DNA of 58,475 nucleotides from contig JBNGIS010020625.1 of NCBI GenBank assembly GCA_049999725.1, positions 1 to 58,475 of the forward strand, written 5' to 3'. The notes under the pieces are model-generated. The model was given only the letters and a program-made list of their open reading frames with translations. It did not search any database and was not told the origin of the DNA. Source of the stretch: Haplomitrium mnioides. Taxonomy: Eukaryota; Marchantiophyta; Haplomitriopsida; Calobryales. Shown one piece after another: positions 42,486-54,479 of this stretch; position 1 is the stretch's first letter, and every line of letters begins with the position of its first letter. The position numbers were made by a program, and so were the translations under genes.

Positions 42486-45400
42486 TCACTCTGATGCTAC
42501 AACTCTATCCTCTTCAAGAGGATTGGTCTCATCTAAATCAACTAGTATAGAAGCTTTAGCATCTACAACTACTAAAAAGTCTTGTCAAGACTTTCCAGTC
42601 CTTGAAATTGCAACAAAATTGCCAGAAGCACCAGTAGTACCAAGAGGAACATGCTCCTTGTGGTATGCATATACTATCTGTGATTCAGTCACATTGGATG
42701 GCAAAGAAGCCATCGTCAAAACCCTCTATAGAATATAGATGAATTGATGTCTATCATATTTGACGGTGATGCAATTTTGCATCAACTTCAAAGTACAGAC
42801 AAGGCATGTGTCGGACCCATAGTAAAGATCTAAGATCTAAGATCCAATCTTGCTATGTTGACAAATGATTGATATAAAAGATATATAAAGCCTAAGGCTT
42901 TTGATTGACATTCACATGAGCATCATCTCTTGGATGTTTGAGCTTTGCTAAAAGAGCGGGGCAACTAAAAAAACTCTGCATGATTTATCAAAGACGCCCG
43001 CTTACATCATCAGATTGCAAGTTGAAGAGCTTTATACTTCCCTTGCCCTCCTTGGTCCATTAGCCTACAGTCCAATACTCGTGGGCATGAGCAATTCTAA
43101 GACCACCCAAATGATGGATATTACTTTTGTCTTTGTAGTAATAAAAACAAACAGATGAGACAAAGGAAAGAAAGTAAAGGAAAAATAAAATAGATAAACT
43201 ATCAGATGAAAAAATCAAAATATAGCTTACAAGACACCGTGGTTGATGGCACAACAAATCTCTAGTAGAGCATCTTAGATAATGCCAAGTTGTTGGGAAG
43301 AGTGGATGATAACAAAAGACCTAAAGTTGGAAGTTGTAATGGCCGCAAAAGAAGAAACCATGTCAAAAATATCATCCTTGGTGAAGGGTTCTGAATCTTC
43401 ATGCTTGCATTCCTTAAGATTATAACCATAAGAAATATCAGCAATAGCTAAAGTGAAACATCTAGGTTTCACTAGTCCCTTCAATTGTTAAGCATTATCC
43501 TCCCCATGGACTTGATAAAATACCACGAGCTCTTCAACATAGGACATTAAATCCTTGTCTTGCTCTTTGGGCTCTTCTTCGATTAAAGAGGCAACAACTT
43601 CATTTTGTTGTCTTGCCTTCCAATCTCTTGTTTTATGGCAATTGAGCAAAAAAAACAAAGGGGTAGGAGACAAGAGTCGGGGTCTGGTCTTGATAAGCTG
43701 GGGCTTCTTTGACCCCCAATTTCTTTTTCCCTTTAACAACGGTCGTCAATTGTTTGGCTAGCTGCTATTTGAGAAATTTTGTTTCTAAAGCGACATTTTG
43801 ACTCCCCAACCTTTCAAAAAAAATTTCAAAATCAAATTTAGAAACAAAATTGAAAAATAAAAAAAAATTACCAATAATTTCTCAAAACTTGAATAAAACG
43901 ATGACATCTTTGACTCTTTGGTGTGGATGGGATACTCCATCCTTGCTTCTTCCCACGTTTTGCAATACACCTCTTCACCACCACCGTCAAAACCTTATAT
44001 CTCTCCACTTCACGAGACATTTTTTCAATCGAAAGCTCTCCAGCTTCTACACGTTTCAAAACATGGATTTTGATTTTGTCTTGAAGACTCTGAAGGGACC
44101 TCCACGGTATCCACTTCATGTCTTATATTCTTAAAGATTGTTTGGCCTTTGGTTTTTGGCCCTTCTCAGTGTTCTTCTTCCACATCAAAAAAATACTCTA
44201 TTGTAACTCCTAGAGCTCTCCACTTCTAGACGCCAATTGGAACCAATTGTCTTGAGAAGTGACCGTCTTTTCAATAGTGGACTTTGGTTTTATCTCCAAA
44301 GTCTCAAGCACTAACTCTCTTTTTAATTTTTGGGATGACACCATCCCACTCTCCATGTATCTTTGATACCAGTTCTTGACCTTCTGGATAGATGTCATCT
44401 CCAACTTGTACCATTGGTTGTAATTGTCATCTATTGAAAATTCTATTAGTGTCAGCCCCACATAGACATATTAGTTACAGAGAGACAGAATGGGATTTTT
44501 TGCTCCATATTTTGTGATTAAAAGTTGTCTTATAGCAGCAATGTGATTGCCTCATGCAATCTTGTATCTGTACTTGTCATTGTTATGCATATCAAACTCT
44601 GACTTATCTTTCAATCCACACTTCGGGTCCACCACAACAATAAAAAAATTGTGTACATACTTATTTGTAAGCATTCTTTGCGCCATAAGCTCTACAAAGT
44701 CTTCATTTACCATCTTAACATGGAATGGCCTCTAGTTGTCTCTTCTAGGTTTTGAAAAGTTCAAATTCTCCATCCAAATGGTGATTGTTTCTTCACGGAC
44801 TTTACATCGCTAAATGATAGACTCCCAAATATTATTCTTGTCTTCCTCAGACACTGTTTGAGGATCTACCAGCTCTTGTTCTTGGAATGTCCGCAGCCTC
44901 TTGTGAGATTGTCTTTTTGCTCTAGAGGTCGGAACCTGCACTAGCTTCGGCTCTTTTTCCTCATCTGAGCTGCTAGCAATTGTGGATGAGGGGGCAGTAG
45001 AAGACAAGCTAATGGGAGATGCGGAGGGTACCGGCTTCTCTTCAACAGGTAGTGGGGGCACAAGCTTTTTCTTTGATAATGTATGCTTCTTCCTTTTCAG
45101 AGCCTTGACTAGCTCCACCTCTTTTCTCTTTTTCGCAGCAGACGATTCACCTGTTGCTGCCAAGGTTATCAAAACCGCACTTAGATGCAACACAAGTTGC
45201 TTCACATGTACGTCTGTCTTGACCTTCAAAATTTGTATACTGATGGCAAACTTTATAAAGTCCTTTTCTACCTGTTTTGCGTCTAGGTAAGTGTTGACAA
45301 AGTCCGACAAGTATTGAGTGAACTAGAATTGAAAAAAAATTGTCAATGACTTAACACAAAAGGAGCATTTAAATCTTTGGTGTAAGCCCAAAGTTGCAAA

Positions 45401-45859
45401 GTAGTCCAAGGTACACAGACTCGGAAGTCCTCATGCGCATGGACTGCTTTGCAACAAAATAATTTAAATGAATGACAAAAAAAAGCTTTCTCATCTTACC
45501 TTGCCATCGTCAAGAGCTGACTATAGATGCTTGGTGAATATGTCCCGTGGCTTCATTTCCTTGAAGCAAAATTTCTTTCTTGAGGATTTGAATAGAGCAA
45601 TCGATGCTTCAGGCTGCACAAGCAACCCCTTGTAGGCTTTGTGCCCATCTCAATTCATGGTAACTTGTACCAGAAGGCCAATGTTGAATTTTTCACCTTC
45701 ATCAACAAAAAATTAAAGGTGATGGTCCAGGTACTTTACTGTTTGACATCAAACTAGCCATTCATAGTCTAGTTTTTGTGGCTCCACAACCTTCAGAACA
45801 TTCAAATACATGTAAGGCTTTGGTTGAGGTGGTTTGGGAGCATTGGTATCTGACTCCAT
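42486..45859 (-). pseudogene. module G, copy 1: intron-containing gene of unknown function, broken
   Basis: I do not recognise this gene. Proposed exons on the minus strand: E1 45859-45500 (MESDTNAPKPPQPKPYMYL…), E2 45322-43872, E3 43764-43231, E4 43140-43006, E5 42725-42486. Introns have GT..AG ends, e.g. AAG|GTAAG at 45500 and TTCTAG|TTC at 45322. E1 and E2 stay in one frame for about 600 codons apart from single in-frame stops, most explicable as C-to-T or G-to-A changes (TGA, TAA, TAG for Arg, Gln or Trp). E2 carries a Lys/Ser-rich, Pro-rich, acidic segment (SSAAKKRKEVELVKALKRKK, then SDEEKEPK) typical of a disordered nuclear region. E3 has a frameshift, then LVKPRCFTLAIADISYGYN and SEPFTKDDIFDMVSSFAAIT. 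E4 has DKSNIHHLGGLRIAHAHEYW. E5 has TESQIVYAYHKEHVPLGTTG. A second partial copy at 52.2-57.1 kb keeps introns, so duplication was at DNA level. Confidence 0.62.
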
Positions 45860-46033
45860 TTTCTCCAAGGTGAAAAGTAGCAAAATTTGAGGTCAAAGAT
45901 CTTATGAAAAATTTCTCACAGTGAGAGAAAGGTAGAAAATGGCAAAATAACAAGAAATTGTGAAAATGATGACAATAATAAAACAAAAACAAGAAAGTAT
46001 ACTCGCGACAATAGAAAGAAACTTTCTATTGTT

Positions 46034-46145
46034 GCTCTTTTTATACCAAAATTTCAAAAAATGTGTTTGCCTGTCAAAAAATGATTTGCAGAGCTCTTGA
46101 CACATAGGTTTACGTGGTGCAAAAACAATTTGGTATATAAAGCAT
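46034..46145. promoter_or_regulatory. compact divergent promoter between module G and module X
   Basis: TATAAAAAG on the minus strand (46045-46037) lies 178 nt upstream of the G start codon at 45859. TATATAAAG on the plus strand (46134-46142) lies about 218 nt upstream of the X start at 46360, although a 100-N gap lies between. The two boxes are about 90 bp apart. This is inference from motif position only. Confidence 0.5.
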
Positions 46146-46216
46146 TGCTTGTTTTCATCTTTTCGATTTTTTTTTCATTTCCTTCACAAAAATTTTATAA
46201 TTTTGTCGTTTTGTGA

Positions 46217-46316
46217 NNNNNNNNNNNNNNNNNNNNNNNNNNNNNNNNNNNNNNNNNNNNNNNNNNNNNNNNNNNNNNNNNNNNNNNNNNNNNNNNNNNN
46301 NNNNNNNNNNNNNNNN
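46217..46316. other. assembly gap (100 N)
   Basis: The run of N lies in the 5' untranslated part of X copy B. Confidence 0.99.
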
Positions 46317-46574
46317 TAAAAAAAAATTCAAATTTTTTTGTTTTTATTGTTATTTATCAATGGCTGGAGTTTTCAAATGCAAGAAGAGGTTAGAATTTCA
46401 AGATTCATGTTTGCCAAAAAGTATTCCTTTTGGCCGGTAGTTAGAGATAGTTTCAAACCATTGTTTTGTGGAGGTAAGCGATGCAATACCTAAAGCGTCA
46501 ATTGTGATGGCGAGTATTTTAGGGAAAAAGATGGTGTTTGTTGAGTTAGATAGCTCTACCCAAGAAGATCAAGC

Positions 46575-46735
46575 AAGTGAACCGTATGCGCGCATAGGAT
46601 CAGGGATTGAACCCTATACGCGTATAGGGTCAAGGAGTGAACAACTTGTCGCGTAAGGGATCACAGAGGGAACCCAATGCCCGTATAGGATCCAAGACTC
46701 ATTCTTCTGCACACATTGGATCTTTGTTGCCGGTC
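46575..46735 (+). repeat. 30-bp coding minisatellite in X copy B, 5 units
   Basis: Units start at 46579, 46609, 46639, 46670 and 46700. The first two hold clean palindromes (TATGCGCGCATA, CTATACGCGTATAG). In the X frame they encode EPYARIGSGI and EPYTRIGSRS. Confidence 0.93.
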
Positions 46736-47398
46736 AAGCAATCAAAATTGAATCTTTCTTTTGACTACTCCAACAAATGAACAGAAAGACGTTCAAGTGA
46801 GAATTTTTAGATGGTTGTGGACCTTTCTTCATCCGCATCATATGAAGACAATGATGTTTAAGATCCAAATATGTTTGTTCAAAACACAAAAAACATGGAA
46901 TGCGTGGACGGATTCAATTTTGGAGATGATTCGTTGTCACCAATAGCACCACTCAAACAACAAGTAATTTCTACTCAAGTTGGACCTATGAATGAGATTG
47001 GAAGATCTTTTAGAAATCAAATTATTTTGGAGGAATCTTTAGACAAAAGTTTAGGAAATGATTCTACCAAAGAGTCTTAATCAATCAACATTTCTTTAAA
47101 GCTATTGCCAAGAGCGCTGATTAATTTACAAAAAAACATTTCCTAATGTTCAAGATATTGATGAAGATTTCTCTTCAGCCAAGTCTAGTTCTCCCAATCC
47201 TCAAGGTGGTCTTCATCATTTGAAAACTTATTTCAAGGAACAAACAATGTTTTGAATGATGCTTAAGATTTTCAAAATGATCAATTATCTCTGATGGCTG
47301 GATTTGCCTACGAGTCAAATCAACTAGCACTACATAAGAATTCTTTGTGTGGGCCAAAACCCAAATGGGTAAACACTTTATGTGAAAATTCTTTGCAG

Positions 47399-47403
47399 AA
47401 AGT
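47399..47403. other. target-site duplication of insert B, left copy (AAAGT)
   Basis: AAAGT recurs at 50851-50855. Joining the flanks restores the X reading context seen uninterrupted in copy A. Confidence 0.88.
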
Positions 47404-50400
47404 TGTGGTGACATAGTCCTGGGCGTTGGAAGGAAAAAACGATGAAACACTCTATTGCAGCAATGTGACAAGCTACAACAGCGAGCAAACTCTAAGTTAT
47501 TGGTGATTTCAGAATTCCAGCAATGCATTTAAGACGTATAAAGTGCTATGCTCAGCTCTTGTCTTTCTATGGAGGAAGATGTTTTTATGTCCTTGGAAAT
47601 CTATCTGGAGTAGGAGTATAGGAAATCTGTGGAAAATAAAATTAAGGAAATAAAAAAATAAAATAAAACTAACCTATTTGTCGAGGGCCAAGCCTAGCCC
47701 CACTAATTTCTACAGCTATCTAACTTGGAGGACAAGCTGCCCTGGGAGAACAGTCGACGAGTGACAGCCCTGGACTAGATCCGTCCAAGGTCAAATATGC
47801 TATTGGCCTTATACCTCATACTGAGGACGCCTTGAGAGAGATGGTGAAAAAAACCCTTATATATGGCAATCGGTTTCTCGTGAGATACTTATAAGATTAA
47901 GAGAAGGCTTGTGCGTGACTACAACTCTGGGTGAAGGATTCAATCGAAGGTTCCTGCTCAGTGAAGGAGTACAGGCTTTCGTGTATCTTCTGTAGCAGTG
48001 CACATTTGGAAGCAGAATCACCTGCGATGCTGATAGCTGCAAAGAGGGAAGAAGAGCCCCCTACGATTCAAATAAGCCTTAGCGAAGAAGGATTCGAACA
48101 CCTGTTCGTGCAGGAGCCATGATCGCGAAAAAGAATCCTTGCTATTGAAGAAGCCCTGCACCTGCGATTTGAATATTGTGCAGGTCAAGAGAGGCCCTGG
48201 ATCAATTTGAATACCTGCAGAGAGCTCCTTGTGATTGTTTGAACAGTTGAAGAAGAAGGCAGCGTTGCTGAAGTGTGAAGAGAGGGCGAACGATCGAGTT
48301 GCCAGAGAAGAGGAATTCTTGCTGGGGATCGAATGGAGAGGAAAACGAATGATGATTGCTGTTTGGACTGTTTGAAATCGAAGGGTGAAGTTTGAACGTT
48401 CTAAAATGAAGAATCGGATGAGAACGAGTGACGTGATGAACGATTCGAGTGAGAACGAGGAATCCGCGAAGAGTCTGTTGTCCACGAGGAGTCCGATCCG
48501 AAGAAAAGAGCGGAAGGGGACCTTCTTAAGTGGGGATACTGGTTAATCTGGTTCCGTGTGGGTATCCGAAGTGGGTAACCCCACTTAAGAGGGATCCGAA
48601 GCGGGGGAAGGATTAAGAGGTTGGAAGGGTGATATATAGACGATTCGGACGGAAGCAAAAGGTGATCTTGAAAGTTCGAACGGGACTTGCGGAAGAACTT
48701 CGAAAGTTCGAAATGGATTTACGGGAGTCATTGTTCTTATATCAAACTTTGCGATGGATGAGTAAGGGGAGTAATGGCTGAACGACGGAAATAGCGATCT
48801 ATCGACAATCTGGACTATGGAAAAGAATGAATGAGCGTGAGCGAAATAGCAACTTATCGCCGATCCGGACTGAAAGAAAGGCAAGATTGAAAGTTCGAAT
48901 CGGACAGAGATGAAAGTTCGACATGCGAGGAGCTGTAAGGGAGCTATTCGTTGTTCTTATATCGAGCGAGGAGAGAAGTTAGTAAAAGCAAGGGAGAACA
49001 ACGTTCTTATAAAGAGTTACTGAAAAGAGGAGCTCTTCAATGTTCTTATAAGGAATTAGTGAAAAAGAAGTTGGGAGTGAGAGTTCCTATAACGAGAGGA
49101 CGGAGGAGGTGTCTCAAGAGCAAGATAAGGATCAAATGGGCGAATCAATGAGATATCGTAGTTCTAGCCTAAGCGTCTTTGAAAGTTTGAAATGAGAAGG
49201 AAGGGGGCCCGATGAAAGTTCGAAGGGGAACCTGAAGCTATGGCCTGTGTAGTTCTTATATCGAGTACTTCGGCGAGTTAACTTCAAAGAGGGTCCATTC
49301 TTTGTTCTTATATGAAGGCATGCGGAAGTTACTTCTAAAGGGGAACTCGTGAGTCATTCCTATAGAGAGCAAAAGCAAGAGTTAGTGAAGGGGAAGGATT
49401 AGAAAGGCACTTACATGAAGAGTACCCCATGATTAGGGTAAAGGAAGGCAGCACTTGCACATGAAGTTGATGAATGTTCAGAGAATCCTCTGCAGACAAG
49501 GTTAGTTAGGAACCATATAGGCAGTAGGAATTAGTTAGTATGTTAGTTGTAAATGAATTTTGTAAGATTAGTATTTTTAGATTAGTGGATAGCAATTATA
49601 GAGAGGTTAGTTATTGCTATTAGCTGTAGTTAAATTAGTAGTGCAGGAAATTAGAGTCCAGCAGTTAGATATAGAACAGTTTGTTCTTATATAAAATGTT
49701 GTGGTGATCAGTGGAAGGGGATAACTACTATTTTGGCATCTATTTTCTTAGTGAGTGGAGAGTGCAATTTTGCATTTGTAAGAGATGGAGCTCTCATGTG
49801 TAGGAAAGGAAGAAATTTGATGGAGAGCAGCCACTCACCTTTGCAATTCAGGAATTCCAGTATTGTTGGATCTGAATTCTGAATTGTAAATCTCTCAAGT
49901 AAAGGAATTTGCATTATTTTTATGTGAATTGAAGGATGGAATGTCCCTTTGTGCTTGGAATGTAAGATTGTGGAAAGGAGGACTGAACATCTTAATTATG
50001 AATGTTAGAGTAAAGGAAGAGTTATGAGAGTGTGGTAATCAGAGAGGAAGTGCCTTCTCTGTATTCAGGGAAGTGAGCAGGGATTCAGAATCTCTTGGGC
50101 AGATTTCAGATCCAGTAGCCATGGATGTTGCAAGGAGGGGTATCTTTGGACATTGCATGTGGGATTAGGAGTTTGTGTAAGAGAGAAGTAATCCTATTCA
50201 TGTAGGAGTGGAGATCTAGTGGGTGAGTGTTCAAGATTTCAGAGAGGGCTGCTGAACTTCTTGGCTGAGGGACAGCAAGATGAGGAGTAGTGACCTCCTG
50301 AAATTCTAGCTTAAAGATTACTTACAGAAATTTGCTTTTGTGTGTCTTAGTTCTAGAGGCTTCTAATCTGGATTGGAGCACAATTCAGACCTGCAGATGG

Positions 50401-50850
50401 ATTCATAGTGATGTGCATTGAAGTCAGAGCTTACTATCAGTGACTGGAGGAGCAGTGCTGAGGAGAAAAGAGGCTGATGAAGGAGTGACATTGGCTGTGA
50501 ATCAGCTGTAGTAGCAACTTTGATGGCAGGAATGGAGGTGAGTACCTGAAATCGAGAAGGGCCCTGTTTGTGTTCTGAGAAGGGGCAAGTGAATGAGTGT
50601 CCGCTTAGAGGAAGGGTTTAAATTTCATCTACTACTGTTTGAGAGTTGTTTTCCTTGGGTTGTAGGTTGAGTAAGAGAGGAAGAGTGAGAGAGGACAGAT
50701 CAGCAGAAGACTGATCCAAGGTCTCAGTCAGCCTTAAGTGATTGAAAGTGACAAAAAGGTGACAATACAACTATTATAGCTCTGATCCCTAGTAGGAACG
50801 ATCCAGGATCCTCGCATATTAGCCAGTATGCTTGCCCTTGTGCTACGACA
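47404..50850 (+). mobile_element. insert B: giant solo-LTR or LARD-like element, 3.4 kb
   Basis: It starts TGTGGTGACATAGTCC, ends TTGTGCTACGACA and is flanked by AAAGT. It shares with inserts A and C the GTTCTTATA blocks (about 48950-49330), the TATCGxCGAT-CGGAC blocks (about 48629-48880) and the TTAAGTGGGGATAC and GTTAATCTGG block (48525-48600). No retroviral domain is found. A TATTATAGCTCTGATCCC near 50775-50792 looks, on the minus strand, like a tRNA-Met PBS (GGGATCAGAGC), but no matching LTR of suitable length was found on its outer side. Confidence 0.82.
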
Positions 50851-50855
50851 AAAGT
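50851..50855. other. target-site duplication of insert B, right copy (AAAGT)
   Basis: Identical to 47399-47403. Confidence 0.88.
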
Positions 50856-51520
50856 TTATCATGACGAGAGCTTTGTCAAGAAAAAGCTTAATCCAATATC
50901 AATTTTAAAATTGAGGAGAATTTCATGTTGTTAAAATAATTGTTTGTCGCTGTGCAAGACAAATTTTTTGAAAAATGTGAGAGAAACATATTTTCAACAA
51001 AGAATCGAGATATCACATTGTAGTGGGGAATACAAAGAAAAGACTTTGATGTTGACAATTGATTCACCCTATATAGCAATAGAAGAGCCTTCAAATTAAT
51101 GTTATCAATAGGGAATGACAGAATCTAACATGATTCAAAGTCTCAAAAATGCAGATGCTAGAGGCATTTTTGGAAATAGAGAACCATTTGCTAAAGGAGT
51201 ATTTGTGTGTGAATGGATGGATAGTTTTTTTTCAGGGACACTGCAAGAGAATGCCCACTCACAAAGTTTATAACTTGCCCGATAATCTTGCAAAAGAAGA
51301 AGTTTATGACTACTACACAACTTACTTGAAAGAGAAAGATACCGGTTGCATTCTCAGTTTTTGGGTTTTACAAAACATTGGAGAACTTATTTTCCAAATG
51401 TTAAAATTCCAAAGTGCAATAGATTTGTTGTTTGTGAAACATGCGAAGAAATAAAATCATTGCAAGAAAAATCCATCTTGGAGTCTGATAAAAGTAACAA
51501 ATTTCTTCTCTTTTGAAGCC

Positions 51521-52230
51521 TATGGTTAATCAATGCTCTTTTTACAAGACTCAAAGCTTAGTTCTAGAGATGTTATGCTTTCTTAACTTAGTGCCAAAAG
51601 ATATTTGTTTTGTTAAGTTGTTCAACAAATGAGATTTGAGTGAAATAAACCTTAGCAACTTGACTTGTGAGAGCATAGTCTATGCTCACATATGGTCTGT
51701 TTCTCCTAGTTTAATTCCAAACCTTGTTGAGAGTCACTTAAGGCAAGGAAATGGATCTAATTGTTGGTGGTGATCTTAGCCTTGCACCGAGTTTTGCTTT
51801 TATTGCTTTGGATCAAGAGCCCAGAGCTAGATGCACTATTTAATAACAAGAATCGTTTTTGTTGTTTGCAAATCCTATGCGCGTATAGGTTTTGTTCTTG
51901 ATTTTTTCAAATCCAGCCGTGACAACAAGCAAAGCAAGCCAAGATATTGGTGTTGTTGCTTTTGGTCCTATGTGGGCATATGATCAATTATTGTCTCTAC
52001 TGATCCTATGCACATATAGCATGTGTTATTGTTTTTTTTATCCTTTGCGAACAAAGAGTCCAAACCACCTTTGAAATTGAAGTTCCAATTTGTGACCTTT
52101 TGTACGCAAATCTTATTTGTCTCCTTTTAAAGCTTTTGCTTATTTCAAGTCAAAGACACATACTTATTGTGAATGTTATTCAAATTCTCCTATATTTAAA
52201 CTAACTAAAGTTTATTTTTGATCTTTTTAT
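51521..52230 (+). other. 3' part of X copy B region with isolated palindrome cores
   Basis: Cores CCTATGCGCGTATAGG at about 51878, CCTATGTGGGCATATG near 51967 and CCTATGCACATATAG near 52004 lie in broken coding-like text. No reading frame can be assigned. Spacing is irregular. Confidence 0.6.
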
Positions 52231-52905
52231 AATTAGATAGCAAGTTGAAAGCTTCATGCTCTGCTTGCCTTCTTTGGCATAGTAACCCATAATCCATTAC
52301 TCATGAGCATGAGCAATTCTAAGACCACTCAAATGATGAATATTACTTTTGTCCGTGTAGTAATAAAAACAAACAGATGAGACAAAGGAAAAAAAGTAAA
52401 GGAAAAATAAAATAAATAAACTAATAGAAGAAAAAATCAAAATACATCTTCCCAAACGTCGTGGTTTATGCCACAGGAAACCTCTAGTAGAGCATTCTTG
52501 AAAATGCCAAATTTTTGGGAAGAATAGATAATAACAAAAGACCAAAAGTCAAAAGTTGTAATGGCCGCAAAAGAAGAAACCATATCAAAAATGTCTTCCT
52601 TGGTGAAGGGCTCCGAATCATCATGCTTGCATTCTTTAGAGTTATAATCATAAGGAATATCATCAATCTCTAAAGTGAAACATCTAGGTTTCACTAATCC
52701 CTTCAACTACCAAGCATTAGCCTCCCCGTAGACTTCATGAAATGCCATGTTGAGTTCATCGACATAGGACATTAAGTCCTCTTCTTGCTCTTCAGGCCTT
52801 CCTTCGGTTGGAGGGGCAACAACTTCATTTTGCTATCTTGACTTTGACTCTCTTGCTTTCTGAAAGTGGAGCAAAAAAGCAAGGAGTAGGAGACAAGAGT
52901 TGGGA

Positions 52906-52910
52906 CTTGG
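52906..52910. other. target-site duplication of insert C, left copy (CTTGG)
   Basis: CTTGG recurs at 56763-56767. Copy 1 of G reads straight through the equivalent point (GGTCTGGTCTTGATAAGC near 43680). Confidence 0.9.
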
Positions 52911-54479
52911 TGTCAGCCGGTGGTCTGGAGCACTAAAGCTGAATGCACGAAATCAGAAGCACCATTGGCAATATGTCCCCTTTGCGAGTGTGAAGGCCTC
53001 TCAGGAACAACTGGTTACCTCAAACAGCTAATAAGAGCAGGGCGCATGATTCATAGGAGGGAAACAGAATCATGGCGGAAGAGATGAGGAGAGAGAGAGT
53101 GATCGCCAGCTAGTGGAAGGGCCCCATTTTCAAATTCAAAGCAAGCCAGCGAGAATCTGTGGGCCTAATGAGGGTGCGCAGATCAGAGCATGGGGAGAAG
53201 GAACAGAGCGGCCACCTATGGCGAGGCGATCATAGGAGGAAGAAGAACGGATCAACAACAAGGAAATCCGAAGGCACTCCCAAGAAAGGCAGATCGTGAG
53301 GGTCCTACAGCGGCCACAAATTGGGAAGCAAGCACCAGGAGCTGACAAGAGGAGGTGAGATCGTCACGAGGGCGAGTAAGGCCAGGGAAGAGGGACACCT
53401 CGATCTCGCAAGCAACAGCGAGCCCTGCAGAGGCCAATCGAATGCTCCATCCAAGTCGGTAAGTCTTGGCGGAAAAGTGGAGTCCCCGAAAGGTCTAGCG
53501 AGATTCCACGGAAACGTGGCGTTTCTAGAGCCCTTCGCGGGATTCCACGGACGACGTGGCGGCACCAGGAGGCCTGCGGATCTGCAAAAAGGCGCCTCCC
53601 TAAGTGGAGAGCCCACTTAACCTGGTTCTGATCCGTCTTACGACGTGAGGAGGCCGGTTAAGAGGGATCCGCAAGGAACCCAATAGGGGAGCAAGGATGA
53701 GGGCTCGAAACAGCGACTTATCGCGGGTTTCGCCGAAGGAAAACGGGAGTGCCGGAAAGGCGATGTATCGAAGATCCGAGAGAGGGAGGAGCATGGAAGC
53801 CGAAGGGGCGACCTAGCGCAGATTCGCCAAGAGGAAACACATAGGAGAGCCGAAAGGAGGACTGATCATCGATCTGACCGAATAAGAGCGAGTGAAGGTG
53901 AAAAGGCGACTTGTCGGCGAACCGGTTCAAACAACGCGCATCAGTGGTAAAGCGGAAACCCAGCCCAAACCGTCCAACGAGAAGAAGGCTGAGCCAAAAG
54001 GGTGATATGGTGCCTATCCGGTGGGGGGAAACGAAGGGCACGGCGAAAAGACGATATATCGGCGAATCAGTGAGCAAGATAAGAACAACCGAAAAACAAA
54101 GATTACGCCGGTGCGACCGATGGAGGAGCTACCGGCGCCGAAAGGGTGACTCTTTGCTGCTTCGGCAATCTGGAGGGTGAAAGTTTGCCGGGTACAACAG
54201 GCGTCCAAAAGTTTGAAAGGGCGAACGGTCCGAAAGGGCCTAGTAGTTCTTATAGCAAGCTTTTGGAAGTATTAACAAAGCTAGCCTCAGGCGCGTGTAG
54301 TTCTTACTTCGAAGGTACGTTGAAATGGCCACATCGGCACCGTTCTTATTCGGCGAGCAGGGGAAGTCCGCGGCGGTTCTACGGATGACGTAGCGAGCAC
54401 AGAGAGTCCATGGGAGGCTTCGGAAATGTGGCGCGCTAAGGAGCCTGGATGTGTTTCCAAAGGTCAACTTTGGAAGAAG

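Larger units (their letters stand above)
46360..51520 (+). pseudogene. module X, copy B: unknown repeat-containing protein, split by insert B
   Basis: The ATG at 46360 opens MAGVFKCKKRLEFQDSCLPKS, matching copy A. Next come PKASIVMASILG (about 46480-46520) and SEPYARIGS with five 30-bp units at 46579-46730. MAGFAYESNQLALHKNSL and VNTLCENSLQKV (about 47296-47403) run straight into insert B, and the same sentence resumes after it with VYHDESFVKKKLNP (50851-50905). MLEAFLEIENHLLKEY and KEEVYDYYTTYLKEK follow (51150-51340), then HWRTYFPNVKIPKCNRF and VCETCEEIKSL, KSILESDK (51370-51500). Two Cys pairs or a Cys-His set could bind metal, but function is unknown. Stops and frameshifts occur mainly between 46660 and 47290. 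Confidence 0.7.

Noticed and set aside
50775-50792. Possible minus-strand PBS (GGGATCAGAGC) in insert B as proof of a LARD with LTRs
   Set aside because: Only about 60-75 bp remain to the element end, and this stretch has no counterpart at the other end. The match may be chance.
47678-50850. TGTCGAGGGCC as the left end of insert B
   Set aside because: No target duplication fits it, whereas TGTGGTGACATAG at 47404 gives AAAGT on both sides and restores the X sentence.
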